This document shows positions 46,961-60,325 of a stretch of 64,000 bases of DNA, piece after piece. The position numbers and the translations under genes are program-made. The notes beneath the pieces were generated by a model. That model was not told where the DNA came from. It searched no databases and worked only from the letters and a program-made list of their open reading frames with translations. This DNA is from Siphonodentalium dalli (Eukaryota; Mollusca; Scaphopoda; Gadilida; Siphonodentaliidae), in the NCBI GenBank assembly GCA_032622095.1, contig CP136061.1, positions 17,422,991 to 17,486,990 of the forward strand, read 5' to 3'. Position 1 is the first letter of the stretch; every line of letters starts with the position of its first letter.

Positions 46961-48251
46961 GTTGGTATCGTATATGCATTTCATTTAATTTCTGCCAATC
47001 TTGCCACCCGGCAAGCTGTGTGAAGAAATTCGCAATGTACTTGCACAGTCGGTGGCGGCAAGAAGTCAACCGTTATTAGCAAGAAATCACCCAAATCACA
47101 AGCGATCGCGATTAAGGGAATCGGGATAGGCGAAAGCGTCAATGCCGAAGCGATCGATGATTTCACCACTAGAAACTATCTCGCAGCTGTAGAATTTCGA
47201 GTGCATTGTAGAAGCCAAACTAGATGTATTAGGTGTCCGAACGGATTGTTGTACTGATGAATACAAGCTGCACACGATGGATTATATTTTTTAAAGGTAG
47301 TTATATTCAATGAGAGAGCCAGGTTCTTCAAACATGAAACATATCAGGGTCTATAGTGGGTCTTTGTGTTTACATATGTGATATCACAGTTATGTTGGAG
47401 TGCGCTTCCAATATCTCTTCTAATGGAAAATGTATTCGCCGATGATGTTGAAGTAAGACTCGAGATTGAAGTGTTAAAGGGTGTTCATTGTTCCTCCAAT
47501 GGAACCGATTGTGTGAGTATTTAATATCTTTTGATGATTCACACGTATATTATCAGTTGTGTTCCTGTATCGCAGGCAAACGGATACGGTCTCATGAGAA
47601 AGCAAGTTTCCTTTGGTGGAGCTGCTGGTAGACGGATATAATCCCAAATGATAAATATGTGAGGTTCAAACTGGAGATGACGTTTCACGCACGAGAGATT
47701 TCCCATTTGTATATACATGTAGTATATCGTTACATGTGAGATAAAATATACGGACGAGAAATTTGTGATAAATTATTAATGGATGTAAGGGTATTGGTGA
47801 ACTTTGTGATATTATCAGAGGTGATTGCTGACTACAGACAGAGGATCGACGAATTGGATATTGACTCTATTTTTCTGATAATCAATAAAAAAGAAAAGAG
47901 ACACAAAACAACCAAATTTTCATCCATAACATTGGGTGGTGGTTTTCGTCTAAATGATGTTAGAATTTGATTTCCGTCTCATAAATATGGCAATACAAGC
48001 TGTGCCAGAAACTACAGCTGAATAACATGGAAAAGACTTTCATATGTTTTCCAGGTCAGTGTAATTACAATTTACAACATGGCTTCTTTACAGGTATATG
48101 TGGCTGCTCGTTTTTCACCTAATTTATCACAGAATGGGCAAAATATAAAACCACTGTACAATTCAATGTTAAACTAAACATTATTTTACATCTTTGCATG
48201 CATAACCAGTGCAGTTTGGGATTAATGTTCTAAGTGCTGAACAGTAAAGAA
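46961..48251. other. Region upstream of the candidate gene
   Basis: No clear TATA box is seen near the putative start at 48252. Open frames at 46981-47169 (minus) and 47779-47970 (plus) have no recognised domain. A possible small exon near 47423-47513 followed by GTGAGT is discussed among the rejected items. Confidence 0.35.
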
Positions 48252-48548
48252 ATGAAGAATATTGCTTTATTCGCCGCGGCACTCGCCTTTATGGTGGTAA
48301 CAGTAGCGACCAAAATAACAATGTTCAAAGGAACTGCAAACAGAGCCATAGATCAAGCAGATTCGGATTTCATTGTTTCCGAGCAGACGACACATTCCAT
48401 GAAATGTGGGCGAAAATGCTCCTCTCTGGAAACATGCCTGTCTGCGTCGTTCTCGAAGGGGACGGGAGAGTGCAGACTATCAGCGAGGTGGTACGAAGAC
48501 CCTGAACGGGATCTGGAAGAGGACATCGTGCACGAGCTCATTCAGAAG
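48252..48548 (+). CDS. First coding exon: secreted PAN/apple-like protein (partial gene)
   Basis: ATG at 48252 (G at -3) opens a 99-codon frame. Residues 1-20 (MKNIALFAAALAFMVVTVAT) form a typical signal peptide with a charged start, an Ala/Val/Phe-rich core and a plausible cleavage site. Residues 40-80 resemble a PAN/apple module: CGRKCSSLETC, then ASFSKGTGECRL, giving C-x3-C-x5-C-x10-C spacing. The tail is acidic (DPERDLEEDIVHE). The frame reaches a splice donor, CAGAAG then GTATTA at 48549, in phase 0. Such domains bind carbohydrate or protein outside the cell. A longer start at 48234 would need a CTG codon, so the ATG is preferred. The rest of the gene must lie downstream. Confidence 0.6.
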
Positions 48549-48675
48549 GTATTATTTACATAGACTGTGTTTTATAAAGGTAATTGACAAAAATGTATCT
48601 ATCGCGATACTCGTCAAAAGTTAAATGCCACAATACATTCTGTCAAGATTGTAAAGATTATTCACAAATACACGA

Positions 48676-51600
48676 CATGAGGCCCACCACTGGTACTCAC
48701 CACAACATGAGCCCCACCACTGGTACTCACCACAACATGAGCCCCACCACTGGTACTCACCACGACATGAGCCCCACCACTGGTACTCGCCACGACATGA
48801 GCCCCACCACTGGTACTCGACATGAGCCCCACCACTGGTACTCACCACGACATGAGCCCCACCACTGGTACTCGCCGCGACATGAGCCCCACCACTGGTA
48901 CTCGACATGAGCCCCACCACTGGTACACGACATGAGCCCCACCACTGGTACTCACCACGACATGAGCCCCACCACTGGTACTCACCACGACATGAGCCCC
49001 ACCACTGGTACTCACCACGACATGAGCCCCACCACTGGTACTCGCCACGACATGAGCCCCACCACTGGTACTCGACATGAGCCCCACCACTGGTACTCGA
49101 CACGACATGAGCCCCACCACTGGTACTCACCACGGCATGAGCCCCACCACTGGTACTCGCCACGACATGAGCCCCACCACTGGTACTCGACATGAGCCCC
49201 ACCACTGGTACTCGACACGACATGAGCCCCACCACTGGTACTCGCCACGACATGAGCCCCACCACTGGTACTCACCACGACATGAGCCCCACCACTGGTA
49301 CTCACCACGACATGAGCCCCCACCACTGGTACTCGCCACGACATGAGCCCCACCACTGGTACTCGACATGAGCCCCACCACTGGTACTCGACACGACATG
49401 AGCCCCACCACTGGTACTCGACATGAGCCCCACCACTGGTACTCGACACGACATGAGCCCCACCACTGGTACTCGCCACGACATGAGCCCCACCACTGGT
49501 ACTCGACATGAGCCCCACCACTGGTACTCGACACGACATGAGCCCCACCACTGGTACTCGCCACGACATGAGCCCCACCACTGGTACTCACCACGACATG
49601 AGCCCCACCACTGGTACTCACCACGACATGAGCCCCACCACTGGTACTCGCCACGACAAGAGCCCCACCACTGGTACTCACCACGACATGAGCCCCACCA
49701 CTGGTACTCGACACGACATGAGCCCCACCACTGGTACACGACATGAGCCCCACCACTGGTACTCGACACGACATGAGCCCCACCACTGGTACTCACCACG
49801 ACAAGAGCCCCACCACTGGTACTCACCACGACATGAGCCCCACCACTGGTACTCGCCACGACATGAGCCCCACCACTGGTACTCGCCACGACATGAGCCC
49901 CACCACTGGTACTCGACATGAGCCCCACCACTGGTACTCGACACGACATGAGCCCCACCACTGGTACTCGCCACGACATGAGCCCCACCACTGGTACTCA
50001 CCACGACATGAGCACCACCACTGGTACTCACCACGACATGAGCCCCACCACTGGTACTCGCCACGACATGAGCCCCACCACTGGTACTCGACACGACATG
50101 AGCCCCACCACTGGTACTCGACATGAGCCCCACCACTGGTACTCGACACGACATGAGCCCCACCACTGGTACTCGCCACGACATGAGCCCCACCACTGGT
50201 ACTCGACATGAGCCCCACCACTGGTACTCGACACGACATGAGCCCCACCTCTGGTACTCGCCACGACATGAGCCCCACCACTGGTACTCACCACGACATG
50301 AGCCCCACCACTGGTACTCGCCACGACATGAGCCCCACCACTGGTACTCGACATGAGCCCCACCACTGGTACTCGACACGACATGAGCCCCACCACTGGT
50401 ACACGACATGAGCCCCACCACTGGTACTCACCACGACAAGAGCCCCACCACTGGTACTCACCACGACATGAGCACCACCACTGGTACTCGCCACGACATG
50501 AGCCCCACAACTGGTACTCGACATGAGCCCCACCACTGGTACTCACCACAACATGAGCCCCACCACTGGTACTCGCCACGACATGAGCCCCACAACTGGT
50601 ACACGACATGAGCCCAACCACTGGTACTCGCCACGACATGAGCCCCACAACTGGTACACGTCATGAGCCCCACCACTGGTACTCACCACGACATGAGCCC
50701 CACCACTGGTACACGACATGAGCCCCACCACTGGTACTCGCCACGACATGAGCCCCACCACTGGTACTCACCACGACATGAGCCCCACCACTGGTACTCA
50801 CCACGACATGAGCCCCACCACTGGTACTCGACATGAGCCCCACCACTGGTACTCGACACGACATGAGCCCCACCACTGGTACTCGCCACGACATGAGCCC
50901 CACCACTGGTACTCACCACGACATGAGCCCCACCACTGGTACTCACCACGACATGAGCCCCACCACTGGTACTCGCCACGACATGAGCCCCACCACTGGT
51001 ACTCGACATGAGCCCCACCACTGGTACTCGACACGACATGAGCCCCACCACTGGTACTCGACATGAGCCCCACCACTGGTACTCGACACGACATGAGCCC
51101 CACCACTGGTACTCGCCACGACATGAGCCCCACCACTGGTACTCGACATGAGCCCCACCACTGGTACTCGACACGACATGAGCCCCACCACTGGTACTCG
51201 CCACGACATGAGCCCCACCACTGGTACTCACCACGACATGAGCCCCACCACTGGTACTCACCACGACATGAGCCCCACCACTGGTACTCGCCACGACAAG
51301 AGCCCCACCACTGGTACTCACCACGACATGAGCCCCACCACTGGTACTCGACACGACATGAGCCCCACCACTGGTACACGACATGAGCCCCACCACTGGT
51401 ACTCGACACGACATGAGCCCCACCACTGGTACTCACCACGACAAGAGCCCCACCACTGGTACTCACCACGACATGAGCCCCACCACTGGTACTCGCCACG
51501 ACATGAGCCCCACCACTGGTACTCGCCACGACATGAGCCCCACCACTGGTACTCGACATGAGCCCCACCACTGGTACTCGACACGACATGAGCCCCACCA

Positions 51601-52464
51601 CTGGTACTCGCCACGACATGAGCCCCACCACTGGTACTCACCACGACATGAGCCCCACCACTGGTACTCACCACGACATGAGCCCCACCACTGGTACTCG
51701 CCACGACATGAGCCCCACCACTGGTACTCGACACGACATGAGCCCCACCACTGGTACTCGACATGAGCCCCACCACTGGTACTCGACACGACATGAGCCC
51801 CACCACTGGTACTCGCCACGACATGAGCCCCACCACTGGTACTCGACATGAGCCCCACCACTGGTACTCGACACGACATGAGCCCCACCACTGGTACTCG
51901 CCACGACATGAGCCCCACCACTGGTATTCACCACGACATGAGCCCCACCACTGGTACTCGCCACGACATGAGCCCCACCACTGGTACTCGACATGAGCCC
52001 CACCACTGGTACTCGACACGACATGAGCCCCACCACTGGTACACGACATGAGCCCCACCACTGGTACTCACCACGACAAGAGCCCCACCACTGGTACTCA
52101 CCACGACATGAGCCCACCACTGGTACTCGCCACGACATGAGCCCCACAACTGGTACTCGACATGAGCCCCACCACTGGTACTCACCACAACATGAGCCCC
52201 ACCACTGGTACTCGCCACGACATGAGCCCCACAACTGGTACACGACATGAGCCCAACCACTGGTACTCGCCACGACATGAGCCCCACAACTGGTACACGT
52301 CATGAGCCCCACCACTGGTACTCACCACGACATGAGCCCCACCACTGGTACACGACATGAGCCCCACCACTGGTACTCGCCACGACATGAGCCCCACCAC
52401 TGGTACTCACCACGACATGAGCCCCACCACTGGTACTCACCACGACATGAGCCCCACCACTGCA
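48676..52464. repeat. 30/25-bp minisatellite, 3.8 kb, with 1640-bp higher-order repeat
   Basis: The unit is CATGAGCCCCACCACTGGTA followed by CTCGCCACGA (30 bp) or CTCGA (25 bp), about 130 units in all. The order of long, short and variant units repeats with a 1640-bp period: 49423-49746 matches 51063-51386 and 49743-50126 matches 51383-51766, with rare differences. It begins 128 bp after the splice donor at 48549, so it would lie in intron 1. Because 30 is a multiple of three and the unit lacks stops, long open frames appear in several frames on both strands; none is credible as a gene. Confidence 0.96.
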
Positions 52465-53048
52465 TGGTACTTGCTAGTAAAACACCTGTTATGTTCGCCT
52501 TGAATATTGGATGGACAATACACACACTTGGTCTTTATAATCAGATGAGTATAAACAAACACGAACAGCGACATTAAAAGGCTCTTAGTTTTGTCCTATA
52601 CAACACCATAGTTATTCAGCCATACTCACATGAAACCCCTATTATATCATTAAAAAAACCATTATATATTTTCTTATCTCTCACTGGTGATGAATAGGCG
52701 CGTGCTTCCCAGGAACAATTGGCATATCGCCAAAAAGAATATACATTTATTTCGGCGGATTAATACTATTTCGAAAAGCCGCGCATAAAAAACACCAACA
52801 CCAGACAATGCAAAATGATTGCTTTTTCATTAAAGTTAATTTTTTTCACTTGCACTGCGGAATAACACAAAAACAAAGAGGCAAATTGTGAGACTTTAGG
52901 TTCCGTCGCCAGCCAGAGCGCTCATTTCTGTCGTACACGGTTGTGAAGCGTCTCAACCAACGCTGTAATTGTGCGAATTTTGCAACCTCTTTTAAGGATT
53001 TTGATCTGTTAAAAAGGTATAAAGCTCTAGTTTTGTTCATGTGATATA
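52465..53048. other. Stretch without a gene (putative intron)
   Basis: Unique-looking AT-rich sequence after the minisatellite. The frame at 52846-53040 (minus) has no domain. Confidence 0.4.
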
Positions 53049-53496
53049 CAAGATCTTCAGCTCGTTATGTTGGGATGTACGATTTTATGAGACTCGTTTG
53101 ATAAATAGAGGATCTCACATGAGTTACTATTTTATACGGAATTTATCAACCGAGTTCACTAAATTCGATTTGAGCCGAGGTTTACCGAGGCTCAAATATA
53201 ATTTAGAGGACGAGGTTGATAAATTACGTATAAAATAGGACGAGTGTGAGATACCTTTTATCACATGATCAAATAAACCCGAAGCAACGCGAAATATTCA
53301 TCGAAAACAAAAATCATAAACTACAGCGATCGCAAGTTATTTGAAGAACGCCGTGACGTCATCGCACGCGCTGATATTAAACGTGTCTATTACCGATAAT
53401 TATGAAACTGCTTTTATGGCCAAATTATGTGATAAATATATTTATCAAACACATTTCATAAAATCTTATATCCCAACATAACTCGTTTGAGATCCT
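53049..53496. mobile_element. MITE with terminal repeats and an internal hairpin
   Basis: The left end (CTCGTTATGTTGGGATGTAC and on) and right end (TCCCAACATAACTCG) form inverted repeats of about 50 bp. An inner hairpin at about 53111-53253 has arms with ACTATTTTATACG and CGTATAAAATAG and a centre TTTGAGCCGAGGTTTACCGA. A hairpin beside one end also marks the elements at 22640, 29251, 34038 and 63539. The open frame at 53041-53238 is a shadow of the palindrome. Confidence 0.75.
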
Positions 53497-53539
53497 CCAT
53501 ATCTATTAATTAAGCTGTATGTGTTTTGAGACATTGCAC

Positions 53540-53645
53540 AATTTTTTGATTGGGTGGGATTCGAACACCGGCCCATGATGGTGTGAACGCATCGAATTGC
53601 AAAGGCGCGCTCGCCACCGAGGGCCGGGGTTCGAATTCCAAAAAG
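53540..53645. repeat. Inverted pair of tRNA-like B-box segments
   Basis: GGGATTCGAACACCGGCCC (about 53556-53574) is the near-complement of GGGCCGGGGTTCGAATTCC at about 53621-53639. Each contains a Pol III B-box-like GGTTCGAATYC or its reverse. This could be a tRNA-derived SINE remnant arranged as an inverted pair. No full cloverleaf or A box could be fitted on either strand. Confidence 0.4.
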
Positions 53646-54639
53646 TGTGCATTATCTCAGAAACACATGCAGCTTATACAAAATCGGCACCTTGTGTGTT
53701 ATATGATCAAAGGCAACGATCGGCATGTCTCGGAGACTAGTACATAATACACGCAGCTGTGCCAATAATCTACGATTAAGTTTGGAAGAAATCTAAGACA
53801 TTGTTTTAGCATTGTTCCTATCCCCATACAGGAGCAACTTGACAATCTTCAAACCACACTATTAGATTCCTTAATTGTGTCATGAAAATGGCAATATATA
53901 AGTTGGGTGACATCTGATTCCAAAACAAGAAATGATTTGTTAGTGCTCACTGAAGCAATGAACATTCAGCCCGTGCCTCACTAACTCTGTTATATATATA
54001 TATATATATCAATTTCGAGAAAAGGCACGACAAGGTGTTCACATTTGATGCATCTCCCCTCCCCATCCCTGACATGAATAGAGCTATATTTCTTTAAACC
54101 AGACCATTATATTTATCATATCACAGCTATGACATAATTATATAAGTTTGATGAGATAACTCTCACACCACGGAGATGATTACCCTCTTTATATCATTAT
54201 AAGTTTGTTGAAAATAAACGACATCAATATTATTTTTTCAAATTTTGATACCCCTCACCTTCCCATCCCTGACTCGAATGACACTAATATGCCGTCTTTA
54301 AATCACACACGTAGAGATGAGTAATACCAGTTTTGTGGAAATCGACGACAAAGGTTGTTCATTTTATCAATTGTGGTGGCCCCTCCTATCCCTACTCTAA
54401 CAACACCACATTGGTATCATTATACATCATTAGACTCCACATATAATGGAGATGATTTTATATAAAACAAAATTCATCACTTTGGTTGCCCACCCCTTTT
54501 TCTGTCTATGACGCAAACAGCGTCATTTGTTAACCTGCACCATTATCTTCCTTGTAAAATGTTGCCCCTGGATCATTTGAAGCACTCCAGATGCCAACCA
54601 CTTGATTTCGATAGCGGACATACACGTATGGACATACTA
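53646..54639. repeat. TA microsatellite and diverged tandem blocks
   Basis: (TA)n occurs at 53991-54009. From about 54045 to 54520, three or four diverged units of about 110-180 bp share a CCCATCCCTGAC-like block, TTTAAA and GGAGATGAT. No gene is seen; the short frame at 54508-54711 overlaps the end of the next element. Confidence 0.5.
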
Positions 54640-57600
54640 GTAGAGGCTCTTATGTACTCCCGTGTGCACTTTGTGAAGAAATATAGCGACTATGCCAATG
54701 ACGTTGCTTGATATCTCAGGCACCAGAAAACAAATGTTAGACACCTTGGGGTCGCGACTGGGTGGATTTATGATGTCATCAAGATGGCCGCCATACACAA
54801 TTTCACAGTATGCACTGAGTCAGTTTGATCAATATCTACTTGTGAATTTATTATAGAATTTGATTATCTCACCACTGACGAGAAACTAATACCCCATACT
54901 TCCATTTGACAGAAAAAGTGGCCACCATAAACCAAGATGGCCGCCAAAATGGCGACTAAAATTTTGAAAATTGATGATTTTTCACACTTTCCTCTTGAAT
55001 CATTAACCGATGTTTGAAATTTGTAACGAATAAAGACCTAAATTTGAATAAATTCTAGTATCCAACCATTTCTACAACATAATATGTCATATTTCGGATC
55101 TCATTCCTGCCAGCAATCTTTAAAATGTGAATTCAAAAATGTGCTATGAAAGTTAACCAAAATTCAATTATGTGATTCTAGCCAAGAGTTGAAAAGAAAA
55201 TAACTAAATTTGATGAAGATAATGTAAAAATATTTTAAATATGTGAATTCCCATATAGTTACACTGAAAATAGTGCATTTTCGTTTAATATGGCGGCCAA
55301 GATGGCTGCCAAAATTGAGAAATCACTAAAATCTGTCCAATTTTTATTGATATCACTCATGTGTTGGGGAAAAGTTAATATATGTGAATCCATGGACTTA
55401 TGGAATAATTTGTAAATTTGGTGAACCATATAGCCGCTTATACCCTAGAATTCAACAGAATTATACCACGAAAATATTAAGTCAAATCATCTTCATGGCA
55501 GCCACACAAAATTGCAGAATGGGCACTGAGTGAGGAAGAAAATTTAACACAGAAAATAAACAATATTTCTACGGCAATGATAAAATTGCACCATGCTTCC
55601 TTTTGAAAGAACAAGATTGATAAAAAAAACCAAGATGGCTGTCAAAATGGCGACCGAAATACAGAAATGTGTTGAATTGTTACACATGCCCCTTACATCA
55701 TTTTCGGTTATTCGTAAACTGTGGCGAGTAGGACTTGTCTTTGTTTTTATCAGTCATGACACCAAGTACTTTGGAAAACATATTATGCTGTAATTTGTGT
55801 CTAATTGTTGTCCATACTCCGAAAAATGCAAATTAAATAATTCGCTATGTAATTTCACAAATAAACTTGCTTCTCGATGTTCTAGATTAACATTGGACAG
55901 AAATAGGCATAATAAAATAAACAAAAGTGTACACAGTTTTAAATATCGTTAGTGTCATTCAATTACACTCGACATTGATCTATTTGACCTAAGATGGTCG
56001 CCAGAATGGCCGCCAAAACTCAGTTATAAAAATGTGACAAATGTTTATATTCTCAAACGGCATTTAGCAAAGGAGTTGGATATATTCGCCCAATCTAAAT
56101 TAGATACTATCATTTTAAGGTATATTGTGTCTATGTTTGACCAAACATAGTTTGTTTATAATCGAGAATATATCGGAATGGACTCTTAGAAACCTAACAT
56201 GACATTGCCCAATATAATTTAAACGATCCTGTCCGTTTCCTGGGAAGAAAGTCAAACCGGATATGTGCTGACTGAATCATTATAAGAGCATAACGAGTAC
56301 TCGAACGCAAAAGAATCCCTGCAGTCATAATACAGACATAAATCCAACTTTATGGCTATATTATTTCGTTTGGGGCAGATCTGTTTATTCGTTGCCTATT
56401 CTTGATGAATTGTTGACCACGTTGATTTCGCCCGGCCACAAAAATTCAGAAGATTCAGGGAAAATATCACACCTTGACTTCATCGAAGTCGAAGTTGCAT
56501 TGCTATCATACTGCCACCGGGAAATATAATTGCTCAACTTAGAAATACACAGGCATTACATGTTAGTGCAAACAGTATTTCGTATCTAATTATGAAACAG
56601 TTGTGTCTAATAAGATACAATAAGGGGATATTGCATGGTTCAGTTCCTTGTTTTTGGCATATCTGTGTTTCATCACCCGAAATTAGACATTGTCACACTT
56701 CTCAAGACGTGAGTCAGCACATGTACCACTCTTGTTACTTCGTCCAATAGATGGTCACATTGATGGTAGTCTATCTACAACCAACTCACCCCAGCAACTA
56801 CAGTTGAATTACAAACTCATTTCGCAAGCTAACAGAGCTCACCACAAAACTCTCCGACTGCATATCAGAGAATCCATATAGAATATTTGCTTCGGTTGTG
56901 GATGGAGAGTCCATGATACAGACTTAATAAATAAATTTCAATACGGCCACTGACCTCATAGCAGATACATCGCATATTCACTTTGATGTAGTCTAACAGA
57001 GCTGTGCACATAACCGAGTTAATGCTTGTCAGTTTATTTTAGAATATGTCAAAACATCAGTATCGGGCAAAAATAGCCTAAGGTTTGTCATTCTCCATGT
57101 CGAGTCCAGCAAGTGACAATAACGGCTCCTCAACTTTTTCCTGGTTGTCAACGAAAAAATATCGTGAAATCAAAATTCCTATGCCTAGTGCCTGGATATT
57201 TAGTGATGAAATACCTCATCGAAACACCAGAAGCTCGTCTTTGGTCCATGCCATATGGTGGTGCATCGAAGTAATGAATACAGTGACGGGTCATCAAGAT
57301 CATTTAATGGAACGTTATTAAGAACAAATGTAGTTTATAGAATTTGCTGGCAAACCGTACAACCATGATAGTCGGATCCATAAGTAGGCCAATAACAAGC
57401 ATGGAATATAGATACTGCGCAAATGTTGGAAGTAATAGATAACAAGGTTATGCTTGCATTGAGAGAAGATTGTGGATTGTTAGCTATTTGAAGAGTCCAT
57501 AACTGAAATTTACTTCAACTATTGCTCAGGAAGGTATACGATTACAACGTTTAACGACCTGAGTTTTCTGCAGACCTGATTTCATTGTAGTGGGATATCA

Positions 57601-60325
57601 AATGTTCCTCTATAAAATATCTAGAAAGAATACTACAAACTTTCCACCCAATAATAATAATACATGTACCTCAACATGTCGGTGAGTTGAATTGCCTCTA
57701 CAACCAAGTCGAACTGTGCATTGGTGCGACAAATGATTTTATCAATTTTATCTGGAACATTGCCGATAGCCGATAAAATTACAGAAATGCAGGCATTTAA
57801 CGAAAATTTGGTGTGAATATGTTTCTTGTATGACATTTTGATGAGAACGCATAACGCAATTAAGCATGAAAGAACTTCGATAACACATGTGACAAACATG
57901 ACATGGGTGTATCTAATATAAACTTGGTGAGTGCATAAGTTCAGCACAGGAAGGTGTGGATCATACACGGAACGAACTTGCAGTATATGCGATGTCCAGA
58001 AAGCTATCGCTGTGGAACTCAAATACACATGTATACCAATTGAACTCATTATATGAGGCTATCTTCCTATCCTAGCTCGATCAAAATCAGCCACGCTTTC
58101 GCAAATCTTTGGTGTGGAGTCAGTGAGTTGACCTATGAGCTGACCAGAGCTCCACAGCAGTTTCTGTTTTGATACAAACCTGAACATAATTTATATCTAG
58201 TCGCTATATATCGCATGTAATAAGCAGAGGTCTGGTAGAAATCCACCAATGCGATTCTTCTTCGCAGAAGACACATAGAGCTCACACCTGAACGCTCTCG
58301 CGTGGTAGTCTGCGACAAAGCAATTACTGTCATATAATCCCCTGATGCACACACAATTTGAACTAGATGTTATTCAAGGACGGGCAATTGTAAATTTTCT
58401 CAGTTTCACAAAAGTATACCATGTGTTTTCGTACATGTATTTAATAAGAACGAATCACACAAATATTAGCTCCTATTCTTATATTTGTACTAAGTATACA
58501 CTAATTATTAAGCTTGTTAACATGGAAGATGTCTGTAATGTCAACGCATTATAAGCCGCTACTGTTTTTGGGTACTGCATTGTGTGATGTCCATTCAATT
58601 AATTTCCGTGAGCAGCTGAATTTCGGTAGAATTGACTTAGTATAATGGCATTACATGAGCAATACAGGAGTCAAGTGAAAAATTCTTACCCAAAACCCCA
58701 TAAGGGGGGGGGGGGCGCTATCAAGGGGAAGTAATTAAAGTATTGCTCAATACCGACAGCCTTATTGTTGAGGTAGGGATTTTTCTCCAGTCGAGTACCC
58801 AATCCGGACATTTCCTATGTACATGTAATGATGGATGTAATCAGCATGTATTCAGATTTTGATATTTTCAAATAGGTCAACATCAGATGAATTTATCTAC
58901 TTTTCATGGTTTCTGTTTCCATTCTCATGAAATCTCGAATATAAGCAGCTACTTTTCGCAAATATTCATATTGTATCAGATTGTATCAGCATTCCTGGCA
59001 CTTTTGTCAACAGGGGAACAAATATGTTTACCAGTAGTCACTGAAACCCACATTAGGAGCGTTATCAATGAAAACTAGCAAATTTGGATGATTTCTCCAT
59101 TTTGGTAACCATCTGAGTCACCATCCTGAATTTAGATTCATATAGATAATAATATGTTAATCTAACATATCATGGTTTTCGAATGATTAGATAGTATAAT
59201 TCATTCGAAATAAGGTTGCTAGTAGCCACCGATTTCAAACCGCTGTGAATAATTTAAGAGGCGAGTGTGAAAAATCATCAATTATTAGAATTTCGGTCGC
59301 CGTTTTGGGAGCCATCTTGGATTTTGAAGTCCAAATTGCACCGTCAAGAGGAAGTGTGATCCAATGGTATTATTGGTCGCGAAACATAATCATTTCACTA
59401 TCTAAATTTTCCTCCCAGACTCAATGCCAACTCATTTCATCTCATTTTCGAAGTTTCATTCTCTCGAATTCTTGAGTATAAACAGCCATTGTTCACAAAC
59501 TATTCATTTTGTTTCATGTCTCCATGTTATTACGCCAACACGGAGCAAATATATTCACCTATATTAACTAAATCGCACATTAGGAGTGATATCAATGAAA
59601 ATTTTACAAATTTTAGTGATTTATCAATTTTGGCAACCATTTTGGTCGCCATCTTGAATACAGATGCACTTTTTTGGTTGTAATTATATGCCAATCTATA
59701 TGTTTAAACCTGTTGCAAATGTTTGTCATCAAATTCAGCTATTTTCTGGCTAACACTTGGCTTGAATTACAAAATCGATATTTGGTAAAATTTCATAGCA
59801 TATTTATGAATTCACATTTTGACGAAATTTTGTATGAATAAGACCCAAAGTATGACATATTAGCATGTTCAAATGGTTAGGTATTCAAATGTACTTAAAA
59901 TTAAGTTGATATTAGCCACCGATTTCAAACAACCGTGAATGTTTTAAGAGACATGTGTGAAAATTCATCATTTTTCCGAACTTCGGTCGCCATTTTGGCG
60001 GCCATCTTGGTTAAATGTGGTCAATTTTTCTGTCAAAGTGAAGCCTGTTATCATAGTGTCACAACAGTAGAGAAATATTATATTTCCTACCATAAATTCA
60101 CTACTAGCTATTAATCAAACTGATCCAGTGCCTACTCTGAAATGTTGGATGGCGGCCATCTTGATGACGTCATAAATCCACCCAGTCGCGACCCCCAGGT
60201 GTCTAACATTTGTTTTCTGGTGCCCCAGATATCAAGCAACATCATGAGCATAGTGGCTGTATTTCTTCACAAAATGCACACGGGAGCCAAAAAATGAACA
60301 TAAGAGCCTCTACTATACATACAGT
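54640..60325. mobile_element. Large inverted-repeat element, about 5.7 kb
   Basis: The left end GTAGAGGCTCTTATGT, TGTGAAGAAATATAGC and GCTTGATATCTCAGGCACC (from 54643) is matched in reverse at 60200-60325. Arms of roughly 1.3-1.5 kb each carry several diverged copies of a segment with CCAAGATGGCCGCCAAAATG (left) or CGCCATTTTGGCGGCCATCT (right). On the right, two units of about 650-700 bp repeat GCCACCGATTTCAAAC. The middle (about 56150-58850) is not repeated. Architecture is foldback-like; no transposase is recognised. Confidence 0.7.
57633..58049 (-). CDS. Hypothetical 138-residue hydrophobic ORF, function unknown
   Basis: An ATG-initiated frame inside the unique centre of the large inverted-repeat element. 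It has at least one strong membrane segment (MFVTCVIEVLSCLIALCVLI), flanked by KMSYKK, and two weaker hydrophobic stretches (FWTSHI region and ACISVILSAIG). No family is recognised, and it does not resemble a transposase. It could be an exon, a lineage-specific element gene or chance. No TATA box or poly(A) signal was convincingly placed. Confidence 0.2.
   Translation of the reverse strand: MSSIGIHVYLSSTAIAFWTSHILQVRSVYDPHLPVLNLCTHQVYIRYTHVMFVTCVIEVLSCLIALCVLIKMSYKKHIHTKFSLNACISVILSAIGNVPDKIDKIICRTNAQFDLVVEAIQLTDMLRYMYYYYWVESL

Noticed and set aside
47423-47640. Possible two-exon mini-gene: ATG at 47423, GTGAGT donor at 47514, CGCAG acceptor near 47575
   Set aside because: The intron would be only about 60 bp, the protein is short with no domain or signal peptide, and such signals are common by chance.
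48584-52577. Open frames of up to 277 codons on both strands with MSPTTGTRHD- or GGAHVV-type repeats
   Set aside because: They are produced by a stop-free 30-bp tandem unit. Interspersed 25-bp units shift every frame, and mirror frames exist on both strands.
57633-58354. Tetraspanin-like reading of the two minus-strand frames (CCG and membrane segments)
   Set aside because: Only a single CCG and one clear membrane segment were found. The frames are separated by stops without good splice sites, so I keep only a low-confidence hypothetical ORF.
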